A stretch of DNA of 64,000 nt. It comes from Buxus sempervirens. Its lineage: Eukaryota > Streptophyta > Magnoliopsida > Buxales > Buxaceae. The stretch spans positions 8,432,001 to 8,496,000 of the forward strand of contig OX387193.1 in NCBI GenBank assembly GCA_947561395.2, read 5' to 3'. The notes under the pieces were generated by a model that saw only the letters and a list, made by a program, of their open reading frames with translations, did no database searches and had not been told where the DNA came from. The position numbers were made by a program, and so were the translations under genes. Position 1 is the stretch's first letter; every line of letters starts with the position of its first letter. Shown piece by piece: positions 46,914-58,456 of the stretch.

Positions 46914-47878
46914 TCGGATCTTTAGTTCTTGATGATTCTTAGAGATGAGATTTCAGAAGGGACTCTAATTCTTTATATGGATGCTAGATATGAGTTGAAG
47001 ATTCATGTCATTTCTGATCTGGCCGGGTCTTTGTTGTTAGCGTGATCAATACAAACCTGGTGCTGTTTTTTTTTTTGGATGTTACAACCCTGGTGCTGTT
47101 CATGCTGACTTAAAGTGGTAAATTGCTTTTAAAAAAAAAAACCAGCTGATTTATCCCCCTGCCCAATCCCTGTACACAAAGTTCGATTAGTTGAAGGTTT
47201 TAAATAATCTAAAATATTGATGCTGTGGTATTAAGGTTTGGACTTGATGCATGGAAACCACTTGGGTTAGATCAGAATGAGCTTATGTATTTACCGGAGT
47301 GCCTCTGCACTCTGCAGGTGTTTACTTCATCCTTTTCTATATGTTTCCTGTAAAAGTCAGACTTTTCTGAACCATACAATCTAGATCCATTGTTAAAAAA
47401 CAATGGGCATCATGTAGATGAAGGCGAAGCTTGTTTTATTAGTAAAATATTTTTGTATGGCTTTATGGCAAAGGCAATTAGATGTTGACAAGCATAAGTT
47501 AATTTTGTTATTTCATGTCATCTCTTATTGTGACATTTTAACAAACCTTCGTCACTTCTCCTTAGCTTGACTAGCGGACGCCACCTTAATCTCTACGGCA
47601 ACGATATTGTCCACTTTGCCCCATGTGACCTTACAATTTTGCTTTTATGTTTTACACCGAAAGGTCTTGTTGCTTGAGGGAGTCATATGTTATATATATA
47701 GACCTCCATCTTTTTTTCCCTAAGCAATTTAGGATCCAGGATCTCATAATTATACCACTCATAGAAAATTAAAACTTACCCTTTCAAGCTAGGTTTTAAA
47801 ACACTGATGTGCACAGTAATCTTCCTTTACAGCATCTTCTCAGAAGAAAAGTCCAGTCATTTAACATCGATATCTCCT
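46914..47878. other. Spacer upstream of SDR copy I
   Basis: Homologous to the spacer upstream of H (41399-41930), with the same TATA context next to the ATG. It includes about 400 bp not shared with H (about 47040-47460) for which I see no gene or clear element ends. Confidence 0.5.
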
Positions 47879-48420
47879 TGTTAGTTATTATCATTCATAT
47901 TCAATAAATTCCAGATCTAAGCATAAACTTTAATGCATGTTTCTAGATCTAAAACATTCATTAAATTCCAAGATCTTCAATATATATGAATATCACAATT
48001 GATCGAATGCATATGGTTAAATAAAATAAATAATTCACATACCCGTATTCATTGTTGACGTTCTTGATTTGGAGTGACCCACGTTTAATCTTGAGATCCC
48101 ACGAGCACTTGAATGTTGAGATTATACGTATGAAGGTTTCTCTCACTTCACTCTTTCGTTCTGTTCAGTTTCGTTAAATTGCATAAGTGATGGGATTATG
48201 CCTTTATATAAGGTAGAGAGAGGACCAATTCTAATATAATTTGAATTACATAAATTATCAATTTACCCTTTAGGTAATTACTTAATAATTAATAAGGTAT
48301 TCCACTTTCCATCGAAGTAGGAAACATTAGGATTAATTTCTCATTGATCAAATCAACGGTTCAGATTCAAATTAACTCATCAATCACATGGGACATGTCA
48401 TGTGAGTCATAATTCTAACA
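47879..48420 (-). mobile_element. Probable solo LTR, 542 bp
   Basis: Ends TGTTAG and CTAACA are complementary; the minus strand holds a TATA-like CCTTATATAAAGGCATAA. The H unit near 41925 lacks it. A clean 5-bp duplication could not be seen. Fossil, copia-like by size and ends. Confidence 0.5.
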
Positions 48421-48729
48421 TTTGTCACAACGGTAAGACTTAGGCTCCGTTTGATAACGCTGTTGCTTTTATGCTTTTAAAAGCAAAAAAACAATTTTAC
48501 GCTTTTCAACTGCTTTTTTCTTAAAGCAAAACTGTTTGGTAAATTTTTATTTTGCTGTTAAGAAGTAAAAAAAGCATGTTTGATAACTGCAATAGCATAA
48601 AAATTGCTTTTTTGCTTCCACAGAAATATTGTAAACAATTGATGCATTGTACTTAGAAATATACCCAACAATATAAATCTAATATTATAAAAGTTTCATA
48701 AAATTTGTCATTTAATTACATTTAAATAA

Positions 48730-49545
48730 CTAAACATAATACGCCGACCCATGATCCAACCGCCTCAGAGTAGTTGCTGCCCAGGCAGGATCGCTAAATA
48801 CAGCCAATGCATTCTTGTCATACATCCAAACCAATTCACACTCTGCACCAAACCTCGGGACCAAGGCACTTATATCTACATCCCTTGGCAAATCTAGCAG
48901 AGCCACGACAAGCCTAGGATCAATGTCCACTGATGGTTCAGAAGTAGGTGGATAGAAGCCATTTAGTCCAGTGCTAACCTTGGCACCAAGAACACGAGAT
49001 GGAACTTTAGATTTGGGAGTTACATGAACCACGATGAACCTCTTAGGCTCCCATCGGGTTGCATGAACTGAAAGCTTCCATCTTTCTGCAATTTGTCTTA
49101 TGGAATCTCTCTTTTCCTTCAGCATTAAACAAAAAACATGAACAATCAGACCATTGGCAGAGACAACTTTGCTCCTCTACAGATAATACCCACTTCGGTT
49201 CTCACCTAAAAAGATCAGCAAGCAAGTCAGAAACAGCGTAGCTCTCACCAAAATGAAGGGCCTCCATACCATAACAAATCATGCATTAAACAGTACCTTT
49301 CATGAGTTGTTCTTGAATTTCGTGCACGAGTTGAGGCAAATTCCCCCGTTTCACCTCTTGAGCCTCCACTTCCTTCTTCTGGTTCTGCGGCCGCGATACG
49401 TAACTTCTCCGAACAAAATTCCCCCCCTTGTCGACTCTCTGGAGGAGCTGAACTGTAATTCGAATCACCACCATTTCCATTCGGCTTCGAATCGAAACAC
49501 GGTAGCGGATTCACAATCGTCGCCGCAGATCCTCTGGGGACCCAT
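48730..49545 (-). pseudogene. NFXL1: NFXL1-like gene fragment, middle deleted
   Basis: Two ends of a plant NF-X1-type zinc-finger protein are placed back to back. The N-terminal part (about 49545-49290) reads EWVPRGS..., then LPQLVHEIQEQLMKGTV and CMICY, the start of the RING-like segment. The C-terminal part (49125-48730) reads RDSIRQIAERWKLSVHA (R3H-like), VHVTPKSKVP, DPRLVVALLDLPRD and ending RRLDHGSAYYV. All the cysteine-rich NF-X1 repeats are missing. It has a frameshift at the G7 run and TAA in place of Glu before CMICY. In Arabidopsis NFXL1 is a nuclear regulator of stress and defence responses; this copy cannot do that. It is enclosed by transposon ends and lacks the genes around it, so it looks captured. 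Confidence 0.8.
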
Positions 49546-49598
49546 TCTTGACGAGAACTACGTGTAGAAAGCCTGGAACCATCTCTTCAATCATTACA

Positions 49599-50239
49599 AG
49601 TGTTGAGAGGTGATATAAAATCACTTATCTTTATGTCTTTTTCTTCTCTTGGACTTGTTATTTTATATGAAGGTATTCATGTAAATGATAGCAATAAAGT
49701 TTATATACCATTAGTGTGGTACATGAGAGGGGCTCTCTCATGTGGGGGTTATAAGACACTAGATGGGGTTCTATTAAGAGATAGAGTGAGAAGGAGAGGA
49801 GAAAGAGAGAGAAGAGACAAGGGTTTTCACCATTCCATCTCTTGCAAGGTTTGTTCCAAGGTAATTGGGGAGTTCTTTCATAATTGTTTGGGGTTACAAG
49901 CATATTGTGGAAGGTTGCAAGTTGTGGGGGTTGGGTGAATGGTTTATGTGTCAAGCTTGTAGTGAGGTATGTCTTCTAAATCCTCTCTTATTGTAATCTT
50001 TTGCATTGATAGTGGAGTTCCATCTTACCGGATTGCCTGTGGACGTAGGCCTTATTGCCGAACCACGTTAAATCTCATCTCTTGTTTGTGGTTGTGCTTC
50101 TATTTCATTTCCTTACACACTTAGTGGCTAGTTTACACTTTGTTTGTGTGTTTGGTGTATTACCATTACTTTGTTGGTTTGCTTGAACTTCAAAGTATTA
50201 GGTAAATCATTCACAAGTGGTGGGATTTCACCGCAACAA
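49599..50239 (+). mobile_element. Copia-type solo LTR, about 640 bp
   Basis: Starts TGTTGAGAGGTG and ends TTTCACCGCAACA. Near the 3' side it has the run GGACGTAGGCC...GCCGAACCACGTTAAAT, a hallmark of many plant copia LTRs. It lies in the 5' part of the captured NFXL1 sequence. Flanks ACAAG/ACGAA are only partly alike. No internal region. Fossil. Confidence 0.7.
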
Positions 50240-50996
50240 CGAACTTGAAAGCTCATTATCTGGGAGGCTGAAACGGACTCAAAACCCCCAATCCCACCAA
50301 TTTTTTCCCTTCGAGAAATGATCGACTAGAACCAAACCGAATCAGATCACTGAAACAGAAGGGGACCAAATAGGTTACAAATCTAGATTTATGAATGAAT
50401 CAAAGAGACAAAACCCTAACCCTAACTTCAGAAATCTAGAAATCTGTGTGGTCATATATACTAACAAAGGAAAACGATTGGAAGTGGGAACAATCGGCAA
50501 ACACAGACCACGAGGGGAAGGAATACTCTTGAGTCGGGAGAAAAACTATAAGGAAGTTAGAAACCGACTAGGACGAAAGTCTCGTTTGTTTTGGAGCATT
50601 TAAAGGAGGGAGAGCTCGGTTTGAGACTTGATGCCAAAGCAAAAATGGTCGTCGGTGTAACACTCGTCGATAATCGCTTTTGGTGTGTAGACTACAAAAG
50701 AGTCGCCGGAGAAGAAGCTCGCCACCGATGAGGAAGAAGTTCGTGTTCAACCGGTTGAACACAGCTCGACTTCGACGAAGGACGACCATAGTTGCAGTTG
50801 AGCAAAAGCTTGCTATCGGGGAGGCTGTTGGAGAATGTCTAGTGTTTTAGAAGCAATTTCATCTTTAAAATGAGAAGCAACATTTCTGTGCTGCTCATGA
50901 AAAGCAAATCCAAATGGTGCTTTTGTTTTTAAAATCACTTTTTTTCTTTCAAAAACAAAAACAAAAAAAACTTCTGAAAAGCGTTACCAAACCGAC

Positions 50997-52381
50997 ACTT
51001 ATCTTTCCCCACTTTTACGATGACGTAACTGTTTTCTCACTGATATTGTTATGGTGTGGTTTACTTTTATTGGATTCCACTGGTTTTGAATTGTGAATGA
51101 ATATCTCTTGAGAGGGTTGGGTTAGAAGAAATCTTAAAAAATGGGAGAAAAAATAAAACTAAAAATAGATCGCGTTTCAGTCCACACCAAAATGGTGCCT
51201 TCGCAAAAATAGTAGTCATATGGATGAAAGAGGTAATGATGCCAATTGATCAGAGGAGAGGAAGATTGATGACCAACAGAACCCATTTGATCATAGCATT
51301 AGGTTCCACAAATGAAAGATGCAAAAGCAAAATAAGCAAAAATCAGGGAGCAGAATAAACAGAATAGTGCAAAAGCATTTTTATCATGGTTAAATGCGGT
51401 TTTAACTATTTTTCTTTAGCTTGTTCGGGATTTCCAAGAGTATAACTTGTTTGGATTTAATTCCAACCACTTTGACTATTCGGTGAGAATTCCTCTGCCA
51501 TTTGTCAATAAATTTGCCGATTGAGAGAAATCTATTATTATTATAAAGCCAACCCTGCTCTTGTTGACATTTACTTCCCGCCTTCCAATTTCATTCAATT
51601 TTATTCTTTGCCATCGTCACATGTCATAAATAACTATTCATAGTCTCTCTGTTTCTAACTCTTTTGGCATACGATCGCATGTCATAACTAACTGCCCACA
51701 GCCTCTTTGTTTTTAATTCTTTTGCTATGTCTCATACATTCTCCTAATCTTTTATAATATAAACTTGTCATGTCTCTTATAATGTAAGACATCACCAAGT
51801 TGGTGCACCCATTTCTCTTGTACCCACCTCATGTGTCGGCCACCGGTGAACCAATGATCAAGAAAACTGATCACCAGCCTTGTGATGTATTTTCCAGCCC
51901 CCAATTTTCCACCTGTCCTTAATAAGATGGCATTCAAAATTGGAAAGTGTTGACTTACAAAAGATACAAGTTGATGTCCTGTGCATTTTTTTTCTCTTAC
52001 ATTGGTTCTTGTTATTTGAGAGAGGTACTATCACGTGAAGCATTTAATCATTAATAGTTTTTCAATAATAAAAATTTTCTTATTTTAAAAAAAAAAAACC
52101 CTCAACGGATGGTAAAGTCGTAAAATCTCTTTTAAGGTGCAGGAACCAATGCACAAGAAAAGTGCTGAGGCCTTAAAGGAGGCTCAAATAGAAAGAATAC
52201 GGGATCATCTGTTGGCAGGCTTTCAGCCCAGCTCCAAGATTCTAAAGTCGGTCGGACCCAGAGCCGTAATTTATCCGATTTACACGTATGGTCCTTAGTA
52301 AAAGTAACATCCAACCGAGAACCAACACGTGTGCGCATAAATTCTGGAAATATCTTCCGATACTTCCGTGTAACAACTGCG
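50997..52381. other. Spacer upstream of MLF
   Basis: Paralogous to 41945-44295 minus the two MITEs there. No gene is supported; 51752-51937 and 52132-52439 minus-strand frames are not family-like. Confidence 0.5.
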
Positions 52382-52389
52382 TATAAATA
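52382..52389 (+). promoter_or_regulatory. TATA box of the MLF gene
   Basis: GCGTATAAATACATCG about 130 bp before the 5'UTR intron donor. The downstream leader (…AGCTAGGGTTTCT…) ends at 52513, followed by a 406-bp 5'UTR intron (52514-52919, GTAAGG…TTTTCAG). Confidence 0.65.
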
Positions 52390-52936
52390 CATCGATTTAC
52401 ATCTTGTTCCGATTTATATTTCTCATCAAGCGCAATCACGGTTAAGGATTTCTTTCTGCAGCAGCTAGGGTTTCTGTCCGCGTTTTTTGCCTTGTGATCT
52501 CGATCTTAGAAAGGTAAGGTTTCTTCGCTTTTCCCGAATCTAATTTGTGAACCTTAGCTTCTTTTCTTTTGATTCCTTTTGTTTTGATCGTTGCGGCGTT
52601 TCTTGAGATTTCACGTTCTTGGAATTGCGAATTTGGAGGCCAAATTTGTAATGGCTAGTTATGGTCACCGATCCTTGGTTTTTAATTGTTGATGGTGCAC
52701 GATCGGTTTTTCGTCGTGCCGTCAACACACAAGAAAACGTTCATTGCCGAGTATTCATTCGGTTTCTTGATCGATTTTGATTCGTCCTGTGCATTTTATG
52801 TTTTCTCTAGAATTTTGGGTTGTTCATGAAGATTCTGTCAGTAGTTTCATTTCCCTTTTTTCCCCTAGTTTGTCAAGCTTGATTTGGGGTTTCTGGTTTT
52901 GTATGTATGCAATTTTCAGGAATTGGTAGCTAGAAA

Positions 52937-54301
52937 ATGTCGAGGGGTAGAGGCCGCGGTCGAGATGATATTTTTGGTTTTGGTGATCCATTTGCTGGTT
53001 TTGGTGGATTTGGCGGCCATGGGAGTCTAATGCCGAGCCTTTTTGGGGGAAGGGATCCCTTTGATGATCCTTTTTTCACTCGTCCGTTTGGAGGTATGTT
53101 TGGGTCGAGCATGTTCGGCCCGAGCATGTTCGGTTCTGATGTGGGTCATTTCGGAGATCTGCAGCCGGCTGGATTTCTTGAGCATGAAGCACCACCACCC
53201 AAAAAGTCTAGGGGACCCATTATTGAAGAGATTAACTCTGATGATGAGGCGGAAGGGGATGAAAGCAAAAAGGAGAAGACGGAAGGTTCTACATACGAAA
53301 GAGAGAACCCTATAAAGCATTCGAGGAGCAAAGAACCTTATGTTCAGGATCCTGATGACGAAGCTGAAGGTGAAGTGATTTTTTTATGTTGGATTAGTGG
53401 GTTAGCATGCTTTTACTTTGGCTTGTAATTGTAACGACTTGATGATAAATCATCTTATCATGTTGTTTTGCAGAGAGGAACAGTAGGCAGCTGCAGTATC
53501 AGAATAAGTTTAACAGCACAAACATAATGCAGCCTCAGACTCATAGTTTCAGCTTTCAGAGCTCCAGCGTTACCTATGGTGGTGCCAATGGCACATACCA
53601 TACTTCATCTACATCCAGAAGGACAGGAAGTGATGGAGTGAGTTGTTTGTTTGCTGAGTGAGTGGAATTGTTCTGGAGTTGTTCCTTTGTTTTATAGTTT
53701 GCTTAAATTTGCTTGATTGTGGATCAGTTAACGATGGAAGAGAGTAAAGAAGCTGATACAGCTACGGGTCAAGCAAAACACAGGTTATCTAGGGGCATTC
53801 ATGATAAGGTATTTTCGAGTCGTTCTTATTTGTTCAATATTTTTTCTTTGGGTTATTTCTGGATTATGGGAGACATGGTTACTAATGTACATTTTCCTCT
53901 TCGATTCTTTATGTTGAATGTGATAATTTCTTGGAACTGCAGACTGATTTTTCAAAAAAAAAAAAAAATGGTTAATCTGTATTGTGCAATGTAACTCTCG
54001 TAGCCTCTTATTAAAACTGATGGTTGTATTGCTTCTATAGGGACATACAATGACAAGGAAGCTTAATCCAGATGGCAGGGTGGATAAAATGCAGACTTTG
54101 CATAATCTGAATGAAGGTATATTCTTGGTGTTATTTATGGAGGCTTTGAAGTCTTTTATCTGTTTTTGCAATAAAACATTGAATGCTACTGATTTCATGT
54201 GTTTCTAGATGAGATCTCCGGTTTTGAAGAAGCCTGGAAAGGAAATGCAAGAAAGAACTTACCTGGCTGGAGCGAGGGGTCTAACATGTATGGAAATAGG
54301 G
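52937..54301 (+). CDS. MLF: Myeloid leukemia factor (MLF) family protein, 3' end not found
   Basis: Exons 52937-53369, 53474-53637, 53728-53808, 54041-54116 and 54209-54301 join in phase for 282 codons plus one base; the last donor is GG/GTAAGT at 54302. The N-terminus is Gly/Phe/Arg-rich (MSRGRGRGRDDIFGFGDPF, then DDPFFTRPFGGMFG), followed by an acidic stretch (EEINSDDEAEGDE) and the conserved MLF core: DPDDEAEERNSRQLQY, QSSSVTYGGANGTY, GHTMTRKLNPDGRVDKMQTL, HNLNEDEISGFEEAWKG and LPGWSEG. Plant MLF proteins continue a further few dozen residues; that final exon is not seen before the LINE sequence begins at about 54.96 kb. It could lie beyond the window or be lost. MLFs bind chaperones and transcription factors in animals; in plants they are linked to translation or stress, and the exact role here is not readable. 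The start codon is the first ATG after a 5'UTR intron. Confidence 0.85.
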
Positions 54302-54429
54302 GTAAGTATTTATTTAGTTACCAATTCATGATTTGTTTTCTTGGTGTTGCTTACAATCATAGGAATTTTTTTTTTTTTTTTTGGCATCTTGGATTTAAAC
54401 ATAGTTACAATCATTATGTTCCAATGATC

Positions 54430-54806
54430 ATCGTTTCAAAACCTTTTGTATCGGATTTTTTTTTTTTAGGATTTTGGAGGCTTGGTTTGGAACCCTCCAA
54501 TTTTGTCCTGATCTGTGATGATTGGAATTGAAGGGGTTAGCATCTTTGTTGGGTGAGCTTAGTCAAGTTATCATTGAAGGGGGGTGTTGTGTGTGTGTGT
54601 GTATTGCGGGGAGATAATTCTCTCCTATCCCATAAGTATCTAGAATTGTTTCATATTCATCTCGTTTCAAAACCTTTTGTATCGGATTTTTTTTTTTTAG
54701 GATTTTGGAGGCTTGGTTTGGAACCCTCCAATTTTGTCGTGATCTGTGATGATTGGAATTGAAGGGGCATCTTTGTTGGGTGAGCTTAGTCAAGTTATCA
54801 TTGAAT
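54430..54806. repeat. Direct duplication in the last visible MLF intron
   Basis: A segment of about 145 bp (from TCGTTTCAAAACCTTTTGTA to CAAGTTATCATTGAA) occurs at 54430-54576 and again at 54661-54806, nearly identical, with a GT microsatellite between. Confidence 0.85.
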
Positions 54807-54959
54807 CTTCTATGTCAATGGTCATCGTTAGTCTCTTACCCCTCGCAGTTTGTTTACCATATAGACATTATTTAACCATCTTTGCTTTGTTCCTAGAGTT
54901 GCTTCCCCCCACCCACACACACACACACAAAAAAAAAAGACACTATCTACCCTCCCAAG

Positions 54960-57540
54960 AACGAATGGAGGACCCAGAGTAGAGGATGGGAGTTAGCGAG
55001 GGATAAAAGAGAGATACAAGAGCAGAAATAGCTTTCTAGGGACTCAAGCAACAAATACTTGCCTTAGGGTTGATATCTGGTCCATTCCTGTGAGTTATGT
55101 GCTTAAAATAACTTTATGCGACAAAGACCCTTTATCCTCCTGAAATCTCCACAAACACTATTGCTAATAGGGCAGAATCTCCTAAGTAGAGATTTCCCAA
55201 CCCCAAACGCTCATGAATTCTTCTCAGGCTTTCATTTATCCATTTCACCAATTGGTCCTTCTCAGCCTCTCCTACCTTCCCAAAGAAAATCTCATCCAAC
55301 TTTTTCCAAAATGTTAATCATTTATTTGGGGTCCTAAAAATGGATAGAAAGTATATGGGAAGGTTCACTAGGGATGCCTTGATCAAGGTAATTCCACCCC
55401 CTAGTGATAGATAATTCCTCTTCTAATAAGCATGTTTTTTCTTAGTCCTCTTCCAATAAGCAAGTTTTTTCTTAGTCCTCTCCACTAGCTCACCAACTTT
55501 GGATTGGCACCCCAAAGTGAGGCTTAGATAAGTGGTGGGCCACTCTTGTCTGACGCCCCAATACTAGAGCACGCTCCTCTAAAGCTGATCTATCAATGTG
55601 AATTGCTAACATTCTACTCTTCTTAAGGTTCACTCTAAGGCCGGACAGCATTTCAAAACAATTCAGGGCACTTTTTGGCCAAAAGTTTTGCTCCGGAGAT
55701 GTCTCAAGGAACAAGATGGTCTTATCTGCAAATTGCAGACGAGATGTAAGAAGACTAGGACCACCAACTTAAAAACCTTTAATTCTAGGTGCCTTGTCCC
55801 TACCCATTTCCTGAGCTGCCTTTTTGATCTCATGCTCCTTAAAATTCTACCTCTAAAAGAGCTTTATGATTATCATCTAATCTGTTAGTACCAGAAGGAA
55901 TCAACTTAAAAGTCAGGTCTTGTTTTGAAGTGTAAAGTTGAGGGTAAAAGGTAGTCATGTACTAATAAATACTATTATAATCCAAGATCATATCCTCTTC
56001 TTCAAATGGACAAGTGATGCAGTTATTTCTATTCTTGAAGCTCGCTATGCAATGAAAGAACTTGGTGTTACTGGTGCCGTCATTGGTCCAAAGAGCTTTG
56101 GATTTATGCCTCCAGGAGATTCCTCCATTCCTAAGAATATCCTTAAGGTCAGATTTGATTTCTTTTGTTTATCCATTTCCTACTCTGAGAGAGACCTTTC
56201 CCCTTCTACAAAATTGATCTCTTCAATTTACCGAAGCAAATTATTTTTGATAATCTTTACCCAGCTGAACGCCTCGTTGTTCCGCTTAAGAGATTTTGAG
56301 CTGAAGCGATTTTAGAGTCTCCGAAAACTTAAAACTAGGCCATCCAAGCTTTCCAAGTTGACTTTATTCCCACAAAGTTTCACCAAGATCCTTGAGGTCA
56401 ATGTCGGTGAGCTACATGTTCTCAAATTCGAGACACATGTTGTGAAAGAGGGAAGGTTTTGAAAATCAGTGAAGTATAGGAAGATGGTTAGAGGCAATTC
56501 GGTTTTTTTTTCCTTTGGGTGGAAAGTGGTGTCACTTTGAGAAATGGTATCTAAAATTAACAACTCAATTTATGGAATCCACCTACATATTCAATCAGGT
56601 GAATCGAGAACCTTTGATCGATTGTCAATTAGCTCTAACTTGTTAATGGGATAAGAAAATGCTCTCATGATTTTGTTTTGTGCCCTAGAGACTACTTTCC
56701 TCACTACAAAATCTGATGACATAAAAATCACTGGCCAGGCTCCAGGGGCCAAGAAAGGCAGCCCTAATAGAACTGAGTTCTTCCCACAAAGGATCCTTCA
56801 ATGCTAGACAACAACCTGGTCCAGTCATCACAGAGACATGTGGTTGTGACATTCACCAAATGGAAGCCAACAAATTTATCATCTAGCCAAGCCACGAGAA
56901 TTCCACCCTACGCACCTTGAGAAGGGAGGAAATGCTTATTCCTACAGCCCCAAAAATTTTCCTCATAAATCTGGACCCAATGAAATCTATTTCAGTTTAA
57001 TGAATGATGAGAATAGAAGGATTCATTCTACTACACGAGTCTAATAGCATAGCTTAAGGGAGTAGTTAGAACCTATGATGTCCCAGCTGATGAACTTAAT
57101 AAAGTAACCAAGTCCCTTGGCTTTGTCCTTTTCCATTGCTAAGACCATTCAAGGATTTTGAGCTCTCTTGACATCCTAAATCCATTCACGACCTCAAGTA
57201 TATCACATGAATTCTCAGAAGGCAATTCCCATTGTGTACAACAACTTGGCGCGGTACCAGGACCTCATGGTAATATTATTTGCCCTTATCAAAGTGAATT
57301 GATCAAGCCTGTGGAGAGGAGAGAACCGAATGGGGGGTGGTATAGATGTTGGCAGAGACCAAGAGCTACAAGGGTAGTAATCATATGTGAGAAAGTTTTA
57401 AGCATCGGACCAGGAGGAGATGTTGGTATTAGGTAAATGGATCTTGAGGGGTTCACCAGGGGGTTAGGATCAACAACATCAGCGGCTTCAAGAGAAGACA
57501 AGCTAATGCCTGCAGGAGCAGTAGGGATAGCAACAGTTTG
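54960..57540 (-). mobile_element. Decayed LINE (L1-type), minus strand
   Basis: On the minus strand an endonuclease-like piece (GGILVAWLDDKFVGF, about 56.9-56.8 kb) is followed by the linker ISWRHKSKALW...NTKFFH (56.13-56.02 kb) and the RT C-terminal part (LSGLRVNLKKSRML near 55.65-55.6 kb, then NLPIYFLSIF near 55.36 kb). The RT core with its FADD box is missing and several stops and frameshifts are present. It interrupts the MLF 3' side. The stretch resembles an old, internally deleted L1. Confidence 0.75.
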
Positions 57541-58244
57541 GTTAAAACCACCTAACCTAACGGAACTATTGGGGTTTTTTTTTGGTTATTATTAATGGAT
57601 ATTGGCTTGTTTTCTGTTTTATACTCCATAAAACCGATTCAGTTTCATGTTGGTTTCAAGGTCAAACTGAAACAAAACTATTGGGGTCCGTTTTGAGTTT
57701 GCATTAATTGGTTCCAATTTTATACAAGCAGAAACCGATTCCGTTTTGATTTACTACTAGTATGTTAGGCTTTGAGTTTTCTCAAAACCGAATTGTCGCC
57801 ATCCCTACTGAGCTATTCTGTGTGGTCTATGCAACCCAGTAACTGGGGTTTTAGCCAACTTTTCTGTGCCTTCGCCTTCATGGGTTGAACAAGAAAACAT
57901 CATTTGGTGATTCTCCGCCAAGGCAGGACTGTATGCCTTAATTGGATCCAACATCCTTGAATTTCTCTTCAAGGTTTCTAACTACTTACGAAAACCAGCA
58001 CTAAAGATCTCCCGCTCCCAACCTCTTAAAGAATTTCAAATCAATAAATTCCAGGCCCAAGTCATGGACTTCTTCTGCCTGGGAATGCTCTAGGTCATTC
58101 ACAGATCGGGCCCAAGGCACACTTCCTACTTCACGGAGACTGGTGGAGATTTTAAAGTAATGCCCATCACACCTGGAGTCAGGATGGGACATGTGGTCTG
58201 CTGCCTTCATTTCCTTAATGCTAGCCACCACTATTTCTATGAAG
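57541..58244. other. Spacer between two LINEs
   Basis: Has a hAT-like remnant around 57.55-57.81 kb (AAACCGATTC words, ending GCCATCCCTA). A 76-codon minus-strand frame (58001-58231) has no relative that I recognise; it may be LINE leader sequence. Confidence 0.4.
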
Positions 58245-58456
58245 TTTTTTTTTTTTTGATAGGTAAAATGAGAATTGTATAAATGATAGAGTTAGAACTA
58301 GAGCCATAAGTACACCACAGTGTACCTATGGCCCATAGGACAAGGAACAGACACCAATCCAAGGAAACATTTCATTGCATCTCCTCCTACTCACAACCCC
58401 AGTCCCCCTTCCTCTTTGAATTCCAGATTTCACCCAATCGGCAGCACTTTTCTTGT

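Larger units (their letters stand above)
48443..50996. mobile_element. TIR element carrying an NFXL1 fragment, about 2.55 kb
   Basis: Left end GGCTCCGTTTGATAACGC, right end complement of GTCGGTTTGGTAACGC, with subterminal GCTTTT/AAAAGC words on both sides and ACTTA on each flank. The H unit has AACTTAAAATC at this site and no insertion. Between the ends lies an internally deleted NFXL1 copy with its 5' region (to about 50.8 kb). No transposase. hAT-like ends are my best guess; a longer target duplication could not be confirmed. Confidence 0.65.

Noticed and set aside
47040-47460. Stretch upstream of SDR I not shared with H, suspected as an insertion
   Set aside because: No terminal repeats or target duplication could be found, so it may equally be a deletion in H.
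55938-56315. Plus-strand 125-codon frame that looked like a final MLF exon
   Set aside because: The opposite strand reads SWRHKSKALW...NTKFFH, a typical L1 linker, so the plus frame is a shadow.
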